Position numbers and translations under genes: made by a program. A stretch of DNA of 64,000 nucleotides from contig OZ005608.1 in the NCBI GenBank assembly GCA_963930655.1, positions 14,012,001 through 14,076,000 on the forward strand, read 5' to 3'. Positions 1 through 10,004 of the stretch are shown piece by piece. Under the pieces are notes generated by a model. That model saw only the letters and a list, made by a program, of their open reading frames with translations. It was not told the DNA's origin and searched no databases. This DNA is from Myrica gale (Eukaryota; Streptophyta; Magnoliopsida; Fagales; Myricaceae). Position 1 is the first letter of the stretch. The number at the start of each line of letters is the position of its first letter.

Positions 1-153
1 TACATGACGAAATTTTGATTTTTCAAAAACTCCGATATTTTTTTGTAGCAATTCGGCGCGAAAAACCTCTTTCAGCGACGTTGAATACCCGTGAATGGAT
101 GTATTTCCCCTGTGAGAGGGATCCATATAAGAAATCATTGCAACAAACATAAC
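1..153 (+). repeat. Partial 5S spacer at left edge
   Basis: The last 153 bp of a spacer, ending with the upstream promoter of copy 1. It is of the CTCCGAT / TGTAGC spacer type. The gene it follows lies outside the window. Confidence 0.95.
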
Positions 154-272
154 GGGTGCGATCATACCAGCACTAATGCACCGGATCCCATCAGAACTCC
201 GCAGTGAAGCGTGCTTGGGCGAGAGTAGTACTAGGATGGGTGACCTCCTGGGAAGTCCTCGTGTTGCACCCC
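154..272 (+). rRNA. 5S rRNA: 5S rRNA copy 1
   Basis: Full length with T53G in the A box. ACCG follows the T6 stop, as after all T53G genes. Confidence 0.97.
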
Positions 273-521
273 AACATCTTTTTTACCGCCCCCGAGAAGA
301 TTTTCGTGCGGAAAAAATATTTATCTGAACGGGATTAGATTTCCGCCGGTATTTGGAAACACTCCACTTTTCCGGTGCGAAAAACGAAGACGAAAACTAC
401 ATGACGAAATTTTGATTTTTCAAAAACTCGGATATTTTTTTGTCGCAATTCGGCGCGAAAAACCTCTTTCAGCGACGTTGAATACCCGTGAATGGATGTA
501 TTTCCCCTGTGAGAGGGATCC

Positions 522-550
522 ATATAAGAAATCATTGCAACAAACATAAC
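522..550 (+). promoter_or_regulatory. 5S upstream promoter (representative, copy 2)
   Basis: ATATAA at 522-527 is -29 to -24, GC at 537-538 is -14/-13, and C at 550 is -1. This matches the arrangement known for Arabidopsis 5S genes (TATA-like near -28, GC near -12, C at -1). Nearly all copies are identical here. Exceptions are noted on individual genes: -23 G to A or C in copies 7, 9 and 13, and changes at -4, -6, -7, -8 and -10. Confidence 0.85.
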
Positions 551-599
551 GGGTGCGATCATACCAGCACTAATGCACCGGATCCCATCAGAACTCCGC

Positions 600-614
600 A
601 GTTAAGCGTGCTTG
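600..614 (+). promoter_or_regulatory. A box (representative, copy 2, nt 50-64)
   Basis: AGTTAAGCGTGCTTG, the first element of the internal control region bound by TFIIIA/TFIIIC. Variants T53G, T59C and T63A fall inside it in other copies. The 62-bp copies keep only its first two bases. Confidence 0.9.
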
Positions 615-616
615 GG

Positions 617-622
617 CGAGAG
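617..622 (+). promoter_or_regulatory. Intermediate element (representative, copy 2, nt 67-72)
   Basis: CGAGAG between the A and C boxes. I saw no substitutions in it in any full-length copy. Confidence 0.85.
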
Positions 623-629
623 TAGTACT

Positions 630-647
630 AGGATGGGTGACCTCCTG
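630..647 (+). promoter_or_regulatory. C box (representative, copy 2, nt 80-97)
   Basis: AGGATGGGTGACCTCCTG, the main TFIIIA contact in plant 5S genes. I saw no substitution within it in any full-length copy. G98T in copy 52 lies directly after it. Confidence 0.88.
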
Positions 648-669
648 GGAAGTCCTCGTGTTGCACCCC

Positions 670-947
670 AACATCTTTTTTCCCGCCCCCGAGAAGATTT
701 TCGTGCGGAAAAAATATTTATCTGAACGGGATTAGATTTCCGCCGGTATTTGAAAACACTCCACTTTTCCGGTGCGAAAAACGAAGACGAAAACTACATG
801 ACGAAATTTTGATTTTTCAAAAACTCCGATATTTTTTTGTAGCAATTCGGCGCGAAAAACCTCTTTCAGCGACGTTGAATACCCGTGAATGGATGTATTT
901 CCCCTGTGAGAGGGATCCATATAAGAAATCATTGCAACAAACATAAC
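670..947 (+). repeat. 278-bp non-transcribed spacer (representative)
   Basis: Spacer between copies 2 and 3. It holds the T6 stop, A/T-rich stretches, a 6-bp palindrome with a 4-base loop (807-822), a T7 run (832-838), a GGCGCGAAA motif (849-857, -99 to -91) and the upstream promoter. Recurrent spacer variants across the array are ACCG or CCCG after the T6, CCACCG or CCCCCG, TGGAAAC or TGAAAAC, AACGAAG or AAAGAAG, CTCGGAT/TGTCGC or CTCCGAT/TGTAGC, CGGCGCG or CGGCTCG, CCTCTTTC or CCTCCTTC, and GAGAGGG or GAGTGGG. I see no gene in it. Confidence 0.9.
676..681 (+). terminator. RNA polymerase III terminator (representative, copy 2)
   Basis: Six T residues beginning 7 bp after the gene end. Oligo-T on the non-template strand is the usual pol III stop. 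The run is kept after all copies, including the 62-bp ones, except copies 3, 17, 26 and 35, where a spacer deletion removes it. Confidence 0.88.
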
Positions 948-1066
948 GGGTGCGATCATACCAGCACTAATGCACCGGATCCCATCAGAACTCCGTAGTT
1001 AAGCGTGCTTGGGCGAGAGTAGTACTAGGATGGGTGACCTCCTGGGAAGTCCTCGTGTTGCACCCC
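948..1066 (+). rRNA. 5S rRNA: 5S rRNA copy 3
   Basis: C49T just before the A box. The T6 stop is lost in the following short spacer, so its terminator is doubtful. Confidence 0.96.
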
Positions 1067-1211
1067 AACATCTTGATTTTTCAAAAACTCCGATATTTTT
1101 TTGTAGCAATTCGGCGCGAAAAACCTCTTTCAGCGACGTTGAATACCCGTGAATGGATGTATTTCCCCTGTGAGAGGGATCCATATAAGAAATCATTGCA
1201 ACAAACATAAC
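1067..1211 (+). repeat. Short 145-bp spacer, 133-bp deletion (first of four)
   Basis: The spacer jumps from AACATCTT straight to GATTTTTC, removing 133 bp including the T6 stop. The nearest oligo-T is now T5 at 1077-1081. Gene-to-gene distance is 264 bp. The junction lies between two T-rich stretches and has TT microhomology. Confidence 0.95.
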
Positions 1212-1330
1212 GGGTGCGATCATACCAGCACTAATGCACCGGATCCCATCAGAACTCCGCAGTGAAGCGTGCTTGGGCGAGAGTAGTACTAGGATGGGTG
1301 ACCTCCTGGGAAGTCCTCGTGTTGCACCCC
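1212..1330 (+). rRNA. 5S rRNA: 5S rRNA copy 4
   Basis: T53G. Starts only 264 bp after copy 3, but its upstream promoter is intact. Confidence 0.97.
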
Positions 1331-1608
1331 AACATCTTTTTTACCGCCCCCGAGAAGATTTTCGTGCGGAAAAAATATTTATCTGAACGGGATTAGATTT
1401 CCGCCGGTATTTGGAAACACTCCACTTTTCCGGTGCGAAAAACGAAGACGAAAACTACATGACGAAATTTTGATTTTTCAAAAACTCGGATATTTTTTTG
1501 TCGCAATTCGGCGCGAAAAACCTCTTTCAGCGACGTTGAATACCCGTGAATGGATGTATTTCCCCTGTGAGAGGGATCCATATAAGAAATCATTGCAACA
1601 AACATAAC

Positions 1609-1727
1609 GGGTGCGATCATACCAGCACTAATGCACCGGATCCCATCAGAACTCTGCAGTTAAGCGTGCTTGGGCGAGAGTAGTACTAGGATGGGTGACC
1701 TCCTGGGAAGTCCTCGTGTTGCACCCC
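1609..1727 (+). rRNA. 5S rRNA: 5S rRNA copy 5
   Basis: C47T, a C to T change at a CpG; predicted to turn a G-C pair of helix III into G-U. Confidence 0.97.
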
Positions 1728-2005
1728 AACATCTTTTTTCCCGCCCCCGAGAAGATTTTCGTGCGGAAAAAATATTTATCTGAACGGGATTAGATTTCCG
1801 CCGGTATTTGGAAACACTCCACTTTTCCGGTGCGAAAAACGAAGACGAAAACTACATGACGAAATTTTGATTTTTCAAAAACTCCGATATTTTTTTGTCG
1901 CAATTCGGCGCGAAAAACCTATTTCAGCGACGTTGAATACCCGTGAATGGATGTATTTCCCCTGTGAGTGGGATCCATATAAGAAATCATTGCAACAAAC
2001 ATAAC

Positions 2006-2124
2006 GGGTGCGATCATACCAGCACTAATGCACCGGATCCCATCAGAACTCCGCAGTTAAGCGTGCTTGGGCGAGAGTAGTACTAGGATGGGTGACCTCC
2101 TGGGAAGTCCTCGTGTTGCACCCC
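2006..2124 (+). rRNA. 5S rRNA: 5S rRNA copy 6
   Basis: Majority sequence. The preceding spacer is unusual: CCTATTTC and GAGTGGG. Confidence 0.97.
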
Positions 2125-2402
2125 AACATCTTTTTTACCGCCCCCGAGAAGATTTTCGTGCGGAAAAAATATTTATCTGAACGGGATTAGATTTCCGCCG
2201 GTATTTGGAAACACTCCACTTTTCCGGTGCGAAAAAAGAAGACGAAAACTACATGACGAAATTTTGATTTTTCAAAAACTCGGATATTTTTTTGTCGCAA
2301 TTCGGCGCGAAAAACCTCCTTCAGCGACGTTGAATACCCGTGAATGGATGTATTTCCCCTGTGAGAGGGATCCATATAAAAAATCATTGCAACAAACATA
2401 AC

Positions 2403-2521
2403 GGGTGCGATCATACCAGCACTAATGCACCGGATCCCATCAGAACTCCGCAGTTAAGCGTGCTTGGGCGAGAGTAGTACTAGGATGGGTGACCTCCTGG
2501 GAAGTCCTCGTGTTGCACCCC
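2403..2521 (+). rRNA. 5S rRNA: 5S rRNA copy 7
   Basis: Majority gene with a unique upstream change, -23 G to A (ATATAAAAAA). Confidence 0.97.
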
Positions 2522-2799
2522 AACATCTTTTTTACCGCCCCCGAGAAGATTTTCGTGCGGAAAAAATATTTATCTGAACGGGATTAGATTTCCGCCGGTA
2601 TTTGGAAACACTCCACTTTTCCGGTGCGAAAAACGAAGACGAAAACTACATGACGAAATTTTGATTTTTCAAAAACTCCGATATTTTTTTGTAGCAATTC
2701 GGCGCGAAAAACCTCTTTCAGCGACGTTGAATACCCGTGAATGGATGTATTTCCCCTGTGAGAGGGATCCATATAAGAAATCATTGCAACAAACATAAC

Positions 2800-2918
2800 G
2801 GGTGCGATCATACCAGCACTAATGCACCGGATCCCATCAGAACTCCGCAGTTAAGCGTGCTTGGGCGAGAGTAGTACTAGGATGGGTGACCTCCTGGGAA
2901 GTCCTCGTGTTGCACCCC
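2800..2918 (+). rRNA. 5S rRNA: 5S rRNA copy 8
   Basis: Majority sequence. Its part from nt 22 onward (2821) is the left end of the 1,397-bp duplication. Confidence 0.97.
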
Positions 2919-3196
2919 AACATCTTTTTTCCCGCCCCCGAGAAGATTTTCGTGCGGAAAAAATATTTATCTGAACGGGATTAGATTTCCGCCGGTATTT
3001 GGAAACACTCCACTTTTCCGGTGCGAAAAAAGAAGACGAAAACTACATGACGAAATTTTGATTTTTCAAAAACTCGGATATTTTTTTGTCGCAATTCGGC
3101 GCGAAAAACCTCCTTCAGCGACGTTGAATACCCGTGAATGGATGTATTTCCCCTGTGAGAGGGATCCATATAACAAATCATTGCAACAAACATAAC

Positions 3197-3315
3197 GGGT
3201 GCGATCATACCTGCACTAATGCACCGGATCCCATCAGAACTCCGCAGTTAAGCGTGCTTGGGCGAGAGTAGTACTAGGATGGGTGACCTCCTGGGAAGTC
3301 CTCGTGTTGCACCCC
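3197..3315 (+). rRNA. 5S rRNA: 5S rRNA copy 9
   Basis: A16T, with -23 G to C next to the TATA-like element. CCACCG spacer follows. Confidence 0.97.
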
Positions 3316-3593
3316 AACATCTTTTTTCCCGCCACCGAGAAGATTTTCGTGCGGAAAAAATATTTATCTGAACGGGATTAGATTTCCGCCGGTATTTGGA
3401 AACACTCCACTTTTCCGGTGCGAAAAAAGAAGACGAAAACTACATGACGAAATTTTGATTTTTCAAAAACTCGGATATTTTTTTGTCGCAATTCGGCGCG
3501 AAAAACCTCCTTCAGCGACGTTGAATACCCGTGAATGGATGTATTTCCCCTGTGAGAGGGATCCATATAAGAAATCATTGCAACAAACATAAC

Positions 3594-3712
3594 GGGTGCG
3601 ATCATACCAGCACTAATGCACCGGATCCCATCAGAACTCCGCAGTTAAGCGTGCTTGGGCGAGAGTAGTACTAGGATGGGTGACCTCCTGGGAAGTCCTC
3701 GTGTTGCACCCC
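3594..3712 (+). rRNA. 5S rRNA: 5S rRNA copy 10
   Basis: Majority sequence; preceded by an AAAGAAG / CCTCCTTC spacer. Confidence 0.97.
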
Positions 3713-3990
3713 AACATCTTTTTTCCCGCCCCCGAGAAGATTTTCGTGCGGAAAAAATATTTATCTGAACGGGATTAGATTTCCGCCGGTATTTGAAAAC
3801 ACTCCACTTTTCCGGTGCGAAAAACGAAGACGAAAACTACATGACGAAATTTTGATTTTTCAAAAACTCCGATATTTTTTTGTAGCAATTCGGCGCGAAA
3901 AACCTCTTTCAGCGACGTTGAATACCCGTGAATGGATGTATTTCCCCTGTGAGAGGGATCCATATAAGAAATCATTGCAACAAACATAAC

Positions 3991-4109
3991 GGGTGCGATC
4001 ATACCAGCACTAATGCACCGGATCCCATCAGAACTCCGCAGTGAAGCGTGCTTGGGCGAGAGTAGTACTAGGATGGGTGACCTCCTGGGAAGTCCTCGTG
4101 TTGCACCCC
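3991..4109 (+). rRNA. 5S rRNA: 5S rRNA copy 11
   Basis: T53G. Its spacer is cut at 4217 by the duplication join. Confidence 0.97.
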
Positions 4110-4217
4110 AACATCTTTTTTACCGCCCCCGAGAAGATTTTCGTGCGGAAAAAATATTTATCTGAACGGGATTAGATTTCCGCCGGTATTTGGAAACACT
4201 CCACTTTTCCGGTGCGA

Positions 4218-4315
4218 AATGCACCGGATCCCATCAGAACTCCGCAGTTAAGCGTGCTTGGGCGAGAGTAGTACTAGGATGGGTGACCTCCTGGGAAGTC
4301 CTCGTGTTGCACCCC
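4218..4315 (+). pseudogene. 5S rRNA: 5S copy 12, 5'-truncated (nt 22-119)
   Basis: Lacks nt 1-21 and the whole upstream promoter; spacer sequence abuts nt 22. A, IE and C boxes and the T6 stop are intact, so TFIIIA could still bind. Without the 5' strand of helix I it cannot make a normal 5S rRNA. A by-product of the out-of-register duplication. Confidence 0.95.
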
Positions 4316-4593
4316 AACATCTTTTTTCCCGCCCCCGAGAAGATTTTCGTGCGGAAAAAATATTTATCTGAACGGGATTAGATTTCCGCCGGTATTTGGA
4401 AACACTCCACTTTTCCGGTGCGAAAAAAGAAGACGAAAACTACATGACGAAATTTTGATTTTTCAAAAACTCGGATATTTTTTTGTCGCAATTCGGCGCG
4501 AAAAACCTCCTTCAGCGACGTTGAATACCCGTGAATGGATGTATTTCCCCTGTGAGAGGGATCCATATAACAAATCATTGCAACAAACATAAC

Positions 4594-4712
4594 GGGTGCG
4601 ATCATACCTGCACTAATGCACCGGATCCCATCAGAACTCCGCAGTTAAGCGTGCTTGGGCGAGAGTAGTACTAGGATGGGTGACCTCCTGGGAAGTCCTC
4701 GTGTTGCACCCC
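4594..4712 (+). rRNA. 5S rRNA: 5S rRNA copy 13
   Basis: A16T and -23C, the duplicate of copy 9. Confidence 0.97.
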
Positions 4713-4990
4713 AACATCTTTTTTCCCGCCACCGAGAAGATTTTCGTGCGGAAAAAATATTTATCTGAACGGGATTAGATTTCCGCCGGTATTTGGAAAC
4801 ACTCCACTTTTCCGGTGCGAAAAAAGAAGACGAAAACTACATGACGAAATTTTGATTTTTCAAAAACTCGGATATTTTTTTGTCGCAATTCGACGCGAAA
4901 AACCTCCTTCAGCGACGTTGAATACCCGTGAATGGATGTATTTCCCCTGTGAGAGGGATCCATATAAGAAATCATTGCAACAAACATAAC

Positions 4991-5109
4991 GGGTGCGATC
5001 ATACCAGCACTAATGCACCGGATCCCATCAGAACTCCGCAGTTAAGCGTGCTTGGGCGAGAGTAGTACTAGGATGGGTGACCTCCTGGGAAGTCCTCGTG
5101 TTGCACCCC
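4991..5109 (+). rRNA. 5S rRNA: 5S rRNA copy 14
   Basis: Majority gene, duplicate of copy 10; a private G to A in the spacer at 4892 gives TTCGACGCG. Confidence 0.97.
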
Positions 5110-5387
5110 AACATCTTTTTTCCCGCCCCCGAGAAGATTTTCGTGCGGAAAAAATATTTATCTGAACGGGATTAGATTTCCGCCGGTATTTGAAAACACT
5201 CCACTTTTCCGGTGCGAAAAACGAAGACGAAAACTACATGACGAAATTTTGATTTTTCAAAAACTCCGATATTTTTTTGTAGCAATTCGGCGCGAAAAAC
5301 CTCTTTCAGCGACGTTGAATACCCGTGAATGGATGTATTTCCCCTGTGAGAGGGATCCATATAAGAAATCATTGCAACAAACATAAC

Positions 5388-5506
5388 GGGTGCGATCATA
5401 CCAGCACTAATGCACCGGATCCCATCAGAACTCCGCAGTGAAGCGTGCTTGGGCGAGAGTAGTACTAGGATGGGTGACCTCCTGGGAAGTCCTCGTGTTG
5501 CACCCC
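5388..5506 (+). rRNA. 5S rRNA: 5S rRNA copy 15
   Basis: T53G, duplicate of copy 11, with a full following spacer. Confidence 0.97.
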
Positions 5507-5784
5507 AACATCTTTTTTACCGCCCCCGAGAAGATTTTCGTGCGGAAAAAATATTTATCTGAACGGGATTAGATTTCCGCCGGTATTTGGAAACACTCCA
5601 CTTTTCCGGTGCGAAAAACGAAGACGAAAACTACATGACGAAATTTTGATTTTTCAAAAACTCGGATATTTTTTTGTCGCAATTCGGCGCGAAAAACCTC
5701 TTTCAGCGACGTTGAATACCCGTGAATGGATGTATTTCCCCTGTGAGAGGGATCCATATAAGAAATCATTGCAACAAACATAAC

Positions 5785-5903
5785 GGGTGCGATCATACCA
5801 GCACTAATGCACCGGATCCCATCAGAACTCCGCAGTTAAGCGTGCTTGGGCGAGAGTAGTACTAGGATGGGTGACCTCCTGGGAAGTCCTCGTGTTGCAC
5901 CCC
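5785..5903 (+). rRNA. 5S rRNA: 5S rRNA copy 16
   Basis: Majority sequence; first gene of the first 3,440-bp block. Confidence 0.97.
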
Positions 5904-6181
5904 AACATCTTTTTTCCCGCCCCCGAGAAGATTTTCGTGCGGAAAAAATATTTATCTGAACGGGATTAGATTTCCGCCGGTATTTGAAAACACTCCACTT
6001 TTCCGGTGCGAAAAACGAAGACGAAAACTACATGACGAAATTTTGATTTTTCAAAAACTCCGATATTTTTTTGTAGCAATTCGGCGCGAAAAACCTCTTT
6101 CAGCGACGTTGAATACCCGTGAATGGATGTATTTCCCCTGTGAGAGGGATCCATATAAGAAATCATTGCAACAAACATAAC

Positions 6182-6300
6182 GGGTGCGATCATACCAGCA
6201 CTAATGCACCGGATCCCATCAGAACTCCGTAGTTAAGCGTGCTTGGGCGAGAGTAGTACTAGGATGGGTGACCTCCTGGGAAGTCCTCGTGTTGCACCCC
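6182..6300 (+). rRNA. 5S rRNA: 5S rRNA copy 17
   Basis: C49T; short spacer and no T6 stop downstream. Confidence 0.96.
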
Positions 6301-6445
6301 AACATCTTGATTTTTCAAAAACTCCGATATTTTTTTGTAGCAATTCGGCGCGAAAAACCTCTTTCAGCGACGTTGAATACCCGTGAATGGATGTATTTCC
6401 CCTGTGAGAGGGATCCATATAAGAAATCATTGCAACAAACATAAC
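6301..6445 (+). repeat. Short 145-bp spacer (second)
   Basis: Same deletion junction as at 1074/1075, in the first 3,440-bp block. It again follows a C49T gene and precedes a T53G gene, so it was inherited by block duplication. Confidence 0.95.
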
Positions 6446-6564
6446 GGGTGCGATCATACCAGCACTAATGCACCGGATCCCATCAGAACTCCGCAGTGAA
6501 GCGTGCTTGGGCGAGAGTAGTACTAGGATGGGTGACCTCCTGGGAAGTCCTCGTGTTGCACCCC
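6446..6564 (+). rRNA. 5S rRNA: 5S rRNA copy 18
   Basis: T53G; 264 bp after copy 17. Confidence 0.97.
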
Positions 6565-6842
6565 AACATCTTTTTTACCGCCCCCGAGAAGATTTTCGTG
6601 CGGAAAAAATATTTATCTGAACGGGATTAGATTTCCGCCGGTATTTGGAAACACTCCACTTTTCCGGTGCGAAAAACGAAGACGAAAACTACATGACGAA
6701 ATTTTGATTTTTCAAAAACTCGGATATTTTTTTGTCGCAATTCGGCGCGAAAAACCTCTTTCAGCGACGTTGAATACCCGTGAATGGATGTATTTCCCCT
6801 GTGAGAGGGATCCATATAAGAAATCATTGCAACAAACATAAC

Positions 6843-6961
6843 GGGTGCGATCATACCAGCACTAATGCACCGGATCCCATCAGAACTCTGCAGTTAAGCG
6901 TGCTTGGGCGAGAGTAGTACTAGGATGGGTGACCTCCTGGGAAGTCCTCGTGTTGCACCCC
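6843..6961 (+). rRNA. 5S rRNA: 5S rRNA copy 19
   Basis: C47T. Confidence 0.97.
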
Positions 6962-7239
6962 AACATCTTTTTTCCCGCCCCCGAGAAGATTTTCGTGCGG
7001 AAAAAATATTTATCTGAACGGGATTAGATTTCCGCCGGTATTTGGAAACACTCCACTTTTCCGGTGCGAAAAACGAAGACGAAAACTACATGACGAAATT
7101 TTGATTTTTCAAAAACTCGGATATTTTTTTGTCGCAATTCGGCGCGAAAAACCTCCTTCAGCGACGTTGAATACCCGTGAATGGATGTATTTCCCCTGTG
7201 AGAGGGATCCATATAAGAAATCATTGCAACAAACATAAC

Positions 7240-7358
7240 GGGTGCGATCATACCTGCACTAATGCACCGGATCCCATCAGAACTCCGCAGTTAAGCGTGC
7301 TTGGGCGAGAGTAGTACTAGGATGGGTGACCTCCTGGGAAGTCCTCGTGTTGCACCCC
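7240..7358 (+). rRNA. 5S rRNA: 5S rRNA copy 20
   Basis: A16T with the linked CCACCG spacer; -23 is the usual G. Confidence 0.97.
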
Positions 7359-7636
7359 AACATCTTTTTTCCCGCCACCGAGAAGATTTTCGTGCGGAAA
7401 AAATATTTATCTGAACGGGATTAGATTTCCGCCGGTATTTGGAAACACTCCACTTTTCCGGTGCGAAAAAAGAAGACGAAAACTACATGACGAAATTTTG
7501 ATTTTTCAAAAACTCGGATATTTTTTTGTCGCAATTCGGCGCGAAAAACCTCCTTCAGCGACGTTGAATACCCGTGAATGGATGTATTTCCCCTGTGAGA
7601 GGGATCCATATAAGAAATCATTGCAACAAACATAAC

Positions 7637-7755
7637 GGGTGCGATCATACCAGCACTAATGCACCGGATCCCATCAGAACTCCGCAGTTAAGCGTGCTTG
7701 GGCGAGAGTAGTACTAGGATGGGTGACCTCCTGGGAAGTCCTCGTGTTGCACCCC
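7637..7755 (+). rRNA. 5S rRNA: 5S rRNA copy 21
   Basis: Majority sequence. Confidence 0.97.
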
Positions 7756-8033
7756 AACATCTTTTTTCCCGCCCCCGAGAAGATTTTCGTGCGGAAAAAA
7801 TATTTATCTGAACGGGATTAGATTTCCGCCGGTATTTGGAAACACTCCACTTTTCCGGTGCGAAAAAAGAAGACGAAAACTACATGACGAAATTTTGATT
7901 TTTCAAAAACTCCGATATTTTTTTGTCGCAATTCGGCGCGAAAAACCTCTTTCAGCGACGTTGAATACCCGTGAATGGATGTATTTCCCCTGTGAGTGGG
8001 ATCCATATAAGAAATCATTGCAACAAACATAAC

Positions 8034-8152
8034 GGGTGCGATCATACCAGCACTAATGCACCGGATCCCATCAGAACTCCGCAGTTAAGCGTGCTTGGGC
8101 GAGAGTAGTACTAGGATGGGTGACCTCCTGGGAAGTCCTCGTGTTGCACCCC
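8034..8152 (+). rRNA. 5S rRNA: 5S rRNA copy 22
   Basis: Majority sequence; preceded by a CTCCGAT/TGTCGC spacer with GAGTGGG. Confidence 0.97.
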
Positions 8153-8430
8153 AACATCTTTTTTCCCGCCCCCGAGAAGATTTTCGTGCGGAAAAAATAT
8201 TTATCTGAACGGGATTAGATTTCCGCCGGTATTTGGAAACACTCCACTTTGCCGGTGCGAAAAAAGAAGACGAAAACTACATGACGAAATTTTGATTTTT
8301 CAAAAACTCGGATATTTTTTTGTCGCAATTCGGCGCGAAAAACCTCCTTCAGCGACGTTGAATACCCGTGAATGGATGTATTTCCCCTGTGAGAGGGATC
8401 CATATAAGAAATCATTGCAACAAACATAAC

Positions 8431-8549
8431 GGGTGCGATCATACCTGCACTAATGCACCGGATCCCATCAGAACTCCGCAGTTAAGCGTGCTTGGGCGAG
8501 AGTAGTACTAGGATGGGTGACCTCCTGGGAAGTCCTCGTGTTGCACCCC
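8431..8549 (+). rRNA. 5S rRNA: 5S rRNA copy 23
   Basis: A16T; the upstream spacer has the private G at 8251. Confidence 0.97.
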
Positions 8550-8827
8550 AACATCTTTTTTCCCGCCACCGAGAAGATTTTCGTGCGGAAAAAATATTTA
8601 TCTGAACGGGATTAGATTTCCGCCGGTATTTGGAAACACTCCACTTTTCCGGTGCGAAAAAAGAAGACGAAAACTACATGACGAAATTTTGATTTTTCAA
8701 AAACTCGGATATTTTTTTGTCGCAATTCGGCGCGAAAAACCTCCTTCAGCGACGTAGAATACCCGTGAATGGATGTATTTCCCCTGTGAGAGGGATCCAT
8801 ATAAGAAATCATTGCAACAAACATAAC

Positions 8828-8946
8828 GGGTGCGATCATACCAGCACTAATGCACCGGATCCCATCAGAACTCCGCAGTTAAGCGTGCTTGGGCGAGAGT
8901 AGTACTAGGATGGGTGACCTCCTGGGAAGTCCTCGTGTTGCACCCC
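8828..8946 (+). rRNA. 5S rRNA: 5S rRNA copy 24
   Basis: Majority gene after a spacer with GACGTAGAAT in place of GACGTTGAAT. Confidence 0.97.
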
Positions 8947-9224
8947 AACATCTTTTTTACCGCCCCCGAGAAGATTTTCGTGCGGAAAAAATATTTATCT
9001 GAACGGGATTAGATTTCCGCCGGTATTTGGAAACACTCCACTTTTCCGGTGCGAAAAACGAAGACGAAAACTACATGACGAAATTTTGATTTTTCAAAAA
9101 CTCGGATATTTTTTTGTCGCAATTCGGCGCGAAAAACCTCTTTCAGCGACGTTGAATACCCGTGAATGGATGTATTTCCCCTGTGAGAGGGATCCATATA
9201 AGAAATCATTGCAACAAACATAAC

Positions 9225-9343
9225 GGGTGCGATCATACCAGCACTAATGCACCGGATCCCATCAGAACTCCGCAGTTAAGCGTGCTTGGGCGAGAGTAGT
9301 ACTAGGATGGGTGACCTCCTGGGAAGTCCTCGTGTTGCACCCC
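9225..9343 (+). rRNA. 5S rRNA: 5S rRNA copy 25
   Basis: Majority sequence; opens the second 3,440-bp block. Confidence 0.97.
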
Positions 9344-9621
9344 AACATCTTTTTTCCCGCCCCCGAGAAGATTTTCGTGCGGAAAAAATATTTATCTGAA
9401 CGGGATTAGATTTCCGCCGGTATTTGAAAACACTCCACTTTTCCGGTGCGAAAAACGAAGACGAAAACTACATGACGAAATTTTGATTTTTCAAAAACTC
9501 CGATATTTTTTTGTAGCAATTCGGCGCGAAAAACCTCTTTCAGCGACGTTGAATACCCGTGAATGGATGTATTTCCCCTGTGAGAGGGATCCATATAAGA
9601 AATCATTGCAACAAACATAAC

Positions 9622-9740
9622 GGGTGCGATCATACCAGCACTAATGCACCGGATCCCATCAGAACTCCGTAGTTAAGCGTGCTTGGGCGAGAGTAGTACT
9701 AGGATGGGTGACCTCCTGGGAAGTCCTCGTGTTGCACCCC
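9622..9740 (+). rRNA. 5S rRNA: 5S rRNA copy 26
   Basis: C49T; short spacer follows. Confidence 0.96.
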
Positions 9741-9885
9741 AACATCTTGATTTTTCAAAAACTCCGATATTTTTTTGTAGCAATTCGGCGCGAAAAACCT
9801 CTTTCAGCGACGTTGAATACCCGTGAATGGATGTATTTCCCCTGTGAGAGGGATCCATATAAGAAATCATTGCAACAAACATAAC
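9741..9885 (+). repeat. Short 145-bp spacer (third)
   Basis: Lies 3,440 bp after the previous one, with the same junction and the same flanking gene variants. Confidence 0.95.
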
Positions 9886-10004
9886 GGGTGCGATCATACC
9901 AGCACTAATGCACCGGATCCCATCAGAACTCCGCAGTGAAGCGTGCTTGGGCGAGAGTAGTACTAGGATGGGTGACCTCCTGGGAAGTCCTCGTGTTGCA
10001 CCCC
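9886..10004 (+). rRNA. 5S rRNA: 5S rRNA copy 27
   Basis: T53G. Confidence 0.97.

Larger units (their letters stand above)
551..669 (+). rRNA. 5S rRNA: 5S rRNA copy 2 (reference copy)
   Basis: Majority sequence throughout; used here to number the gene. A box nt 50-64, IE nt 67-72, C box nt 80-97. Predicted helix I pairs nt 1-6 with the GCACCC near the 3' end; helix II is about nt 14-20 with 58-65. Confidence 0.98.
2821..5614 (+). repeat. 1,397-bp tandem duplication, out of register
   Basis: 2821-4217 is repeated as 4218-5614. The join at 4217/4218 fuses spacer (GGTGCGA) to gene nt 22 (AATGCACC) with about 2 bp of microhomology, and so creates the truncated copy 12. The two copies share A16T and -23C in copies 9/13 and T53G in copies 11/15. 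One difference I saw is G at 3495 versus A at 4892. Confidence 0.92.

Noticed and set aside
335-562. A 75-residue open frame on the - strand repeated in almost every unit
   Set aside because: It runs from inside the 5S gene through promoter and spacer in antisense. It recurs only because the unit recurs, is broken by harmless spacer changes (for example before copies 6 and 60), and resembles no protein I know.
516-585. Paired GGATCC sites as cloning scars
   Set aside because: One lies in the conserved gene sequence and the other in the native spacer of nearly every unit; they are natural.
807-822. Palindrome TTTTGA-TTTT-TCAAAA as a regulatory hairpin
   Set aside because: Short, A/T-rich and inside the spacer; nothing ties it to a function.
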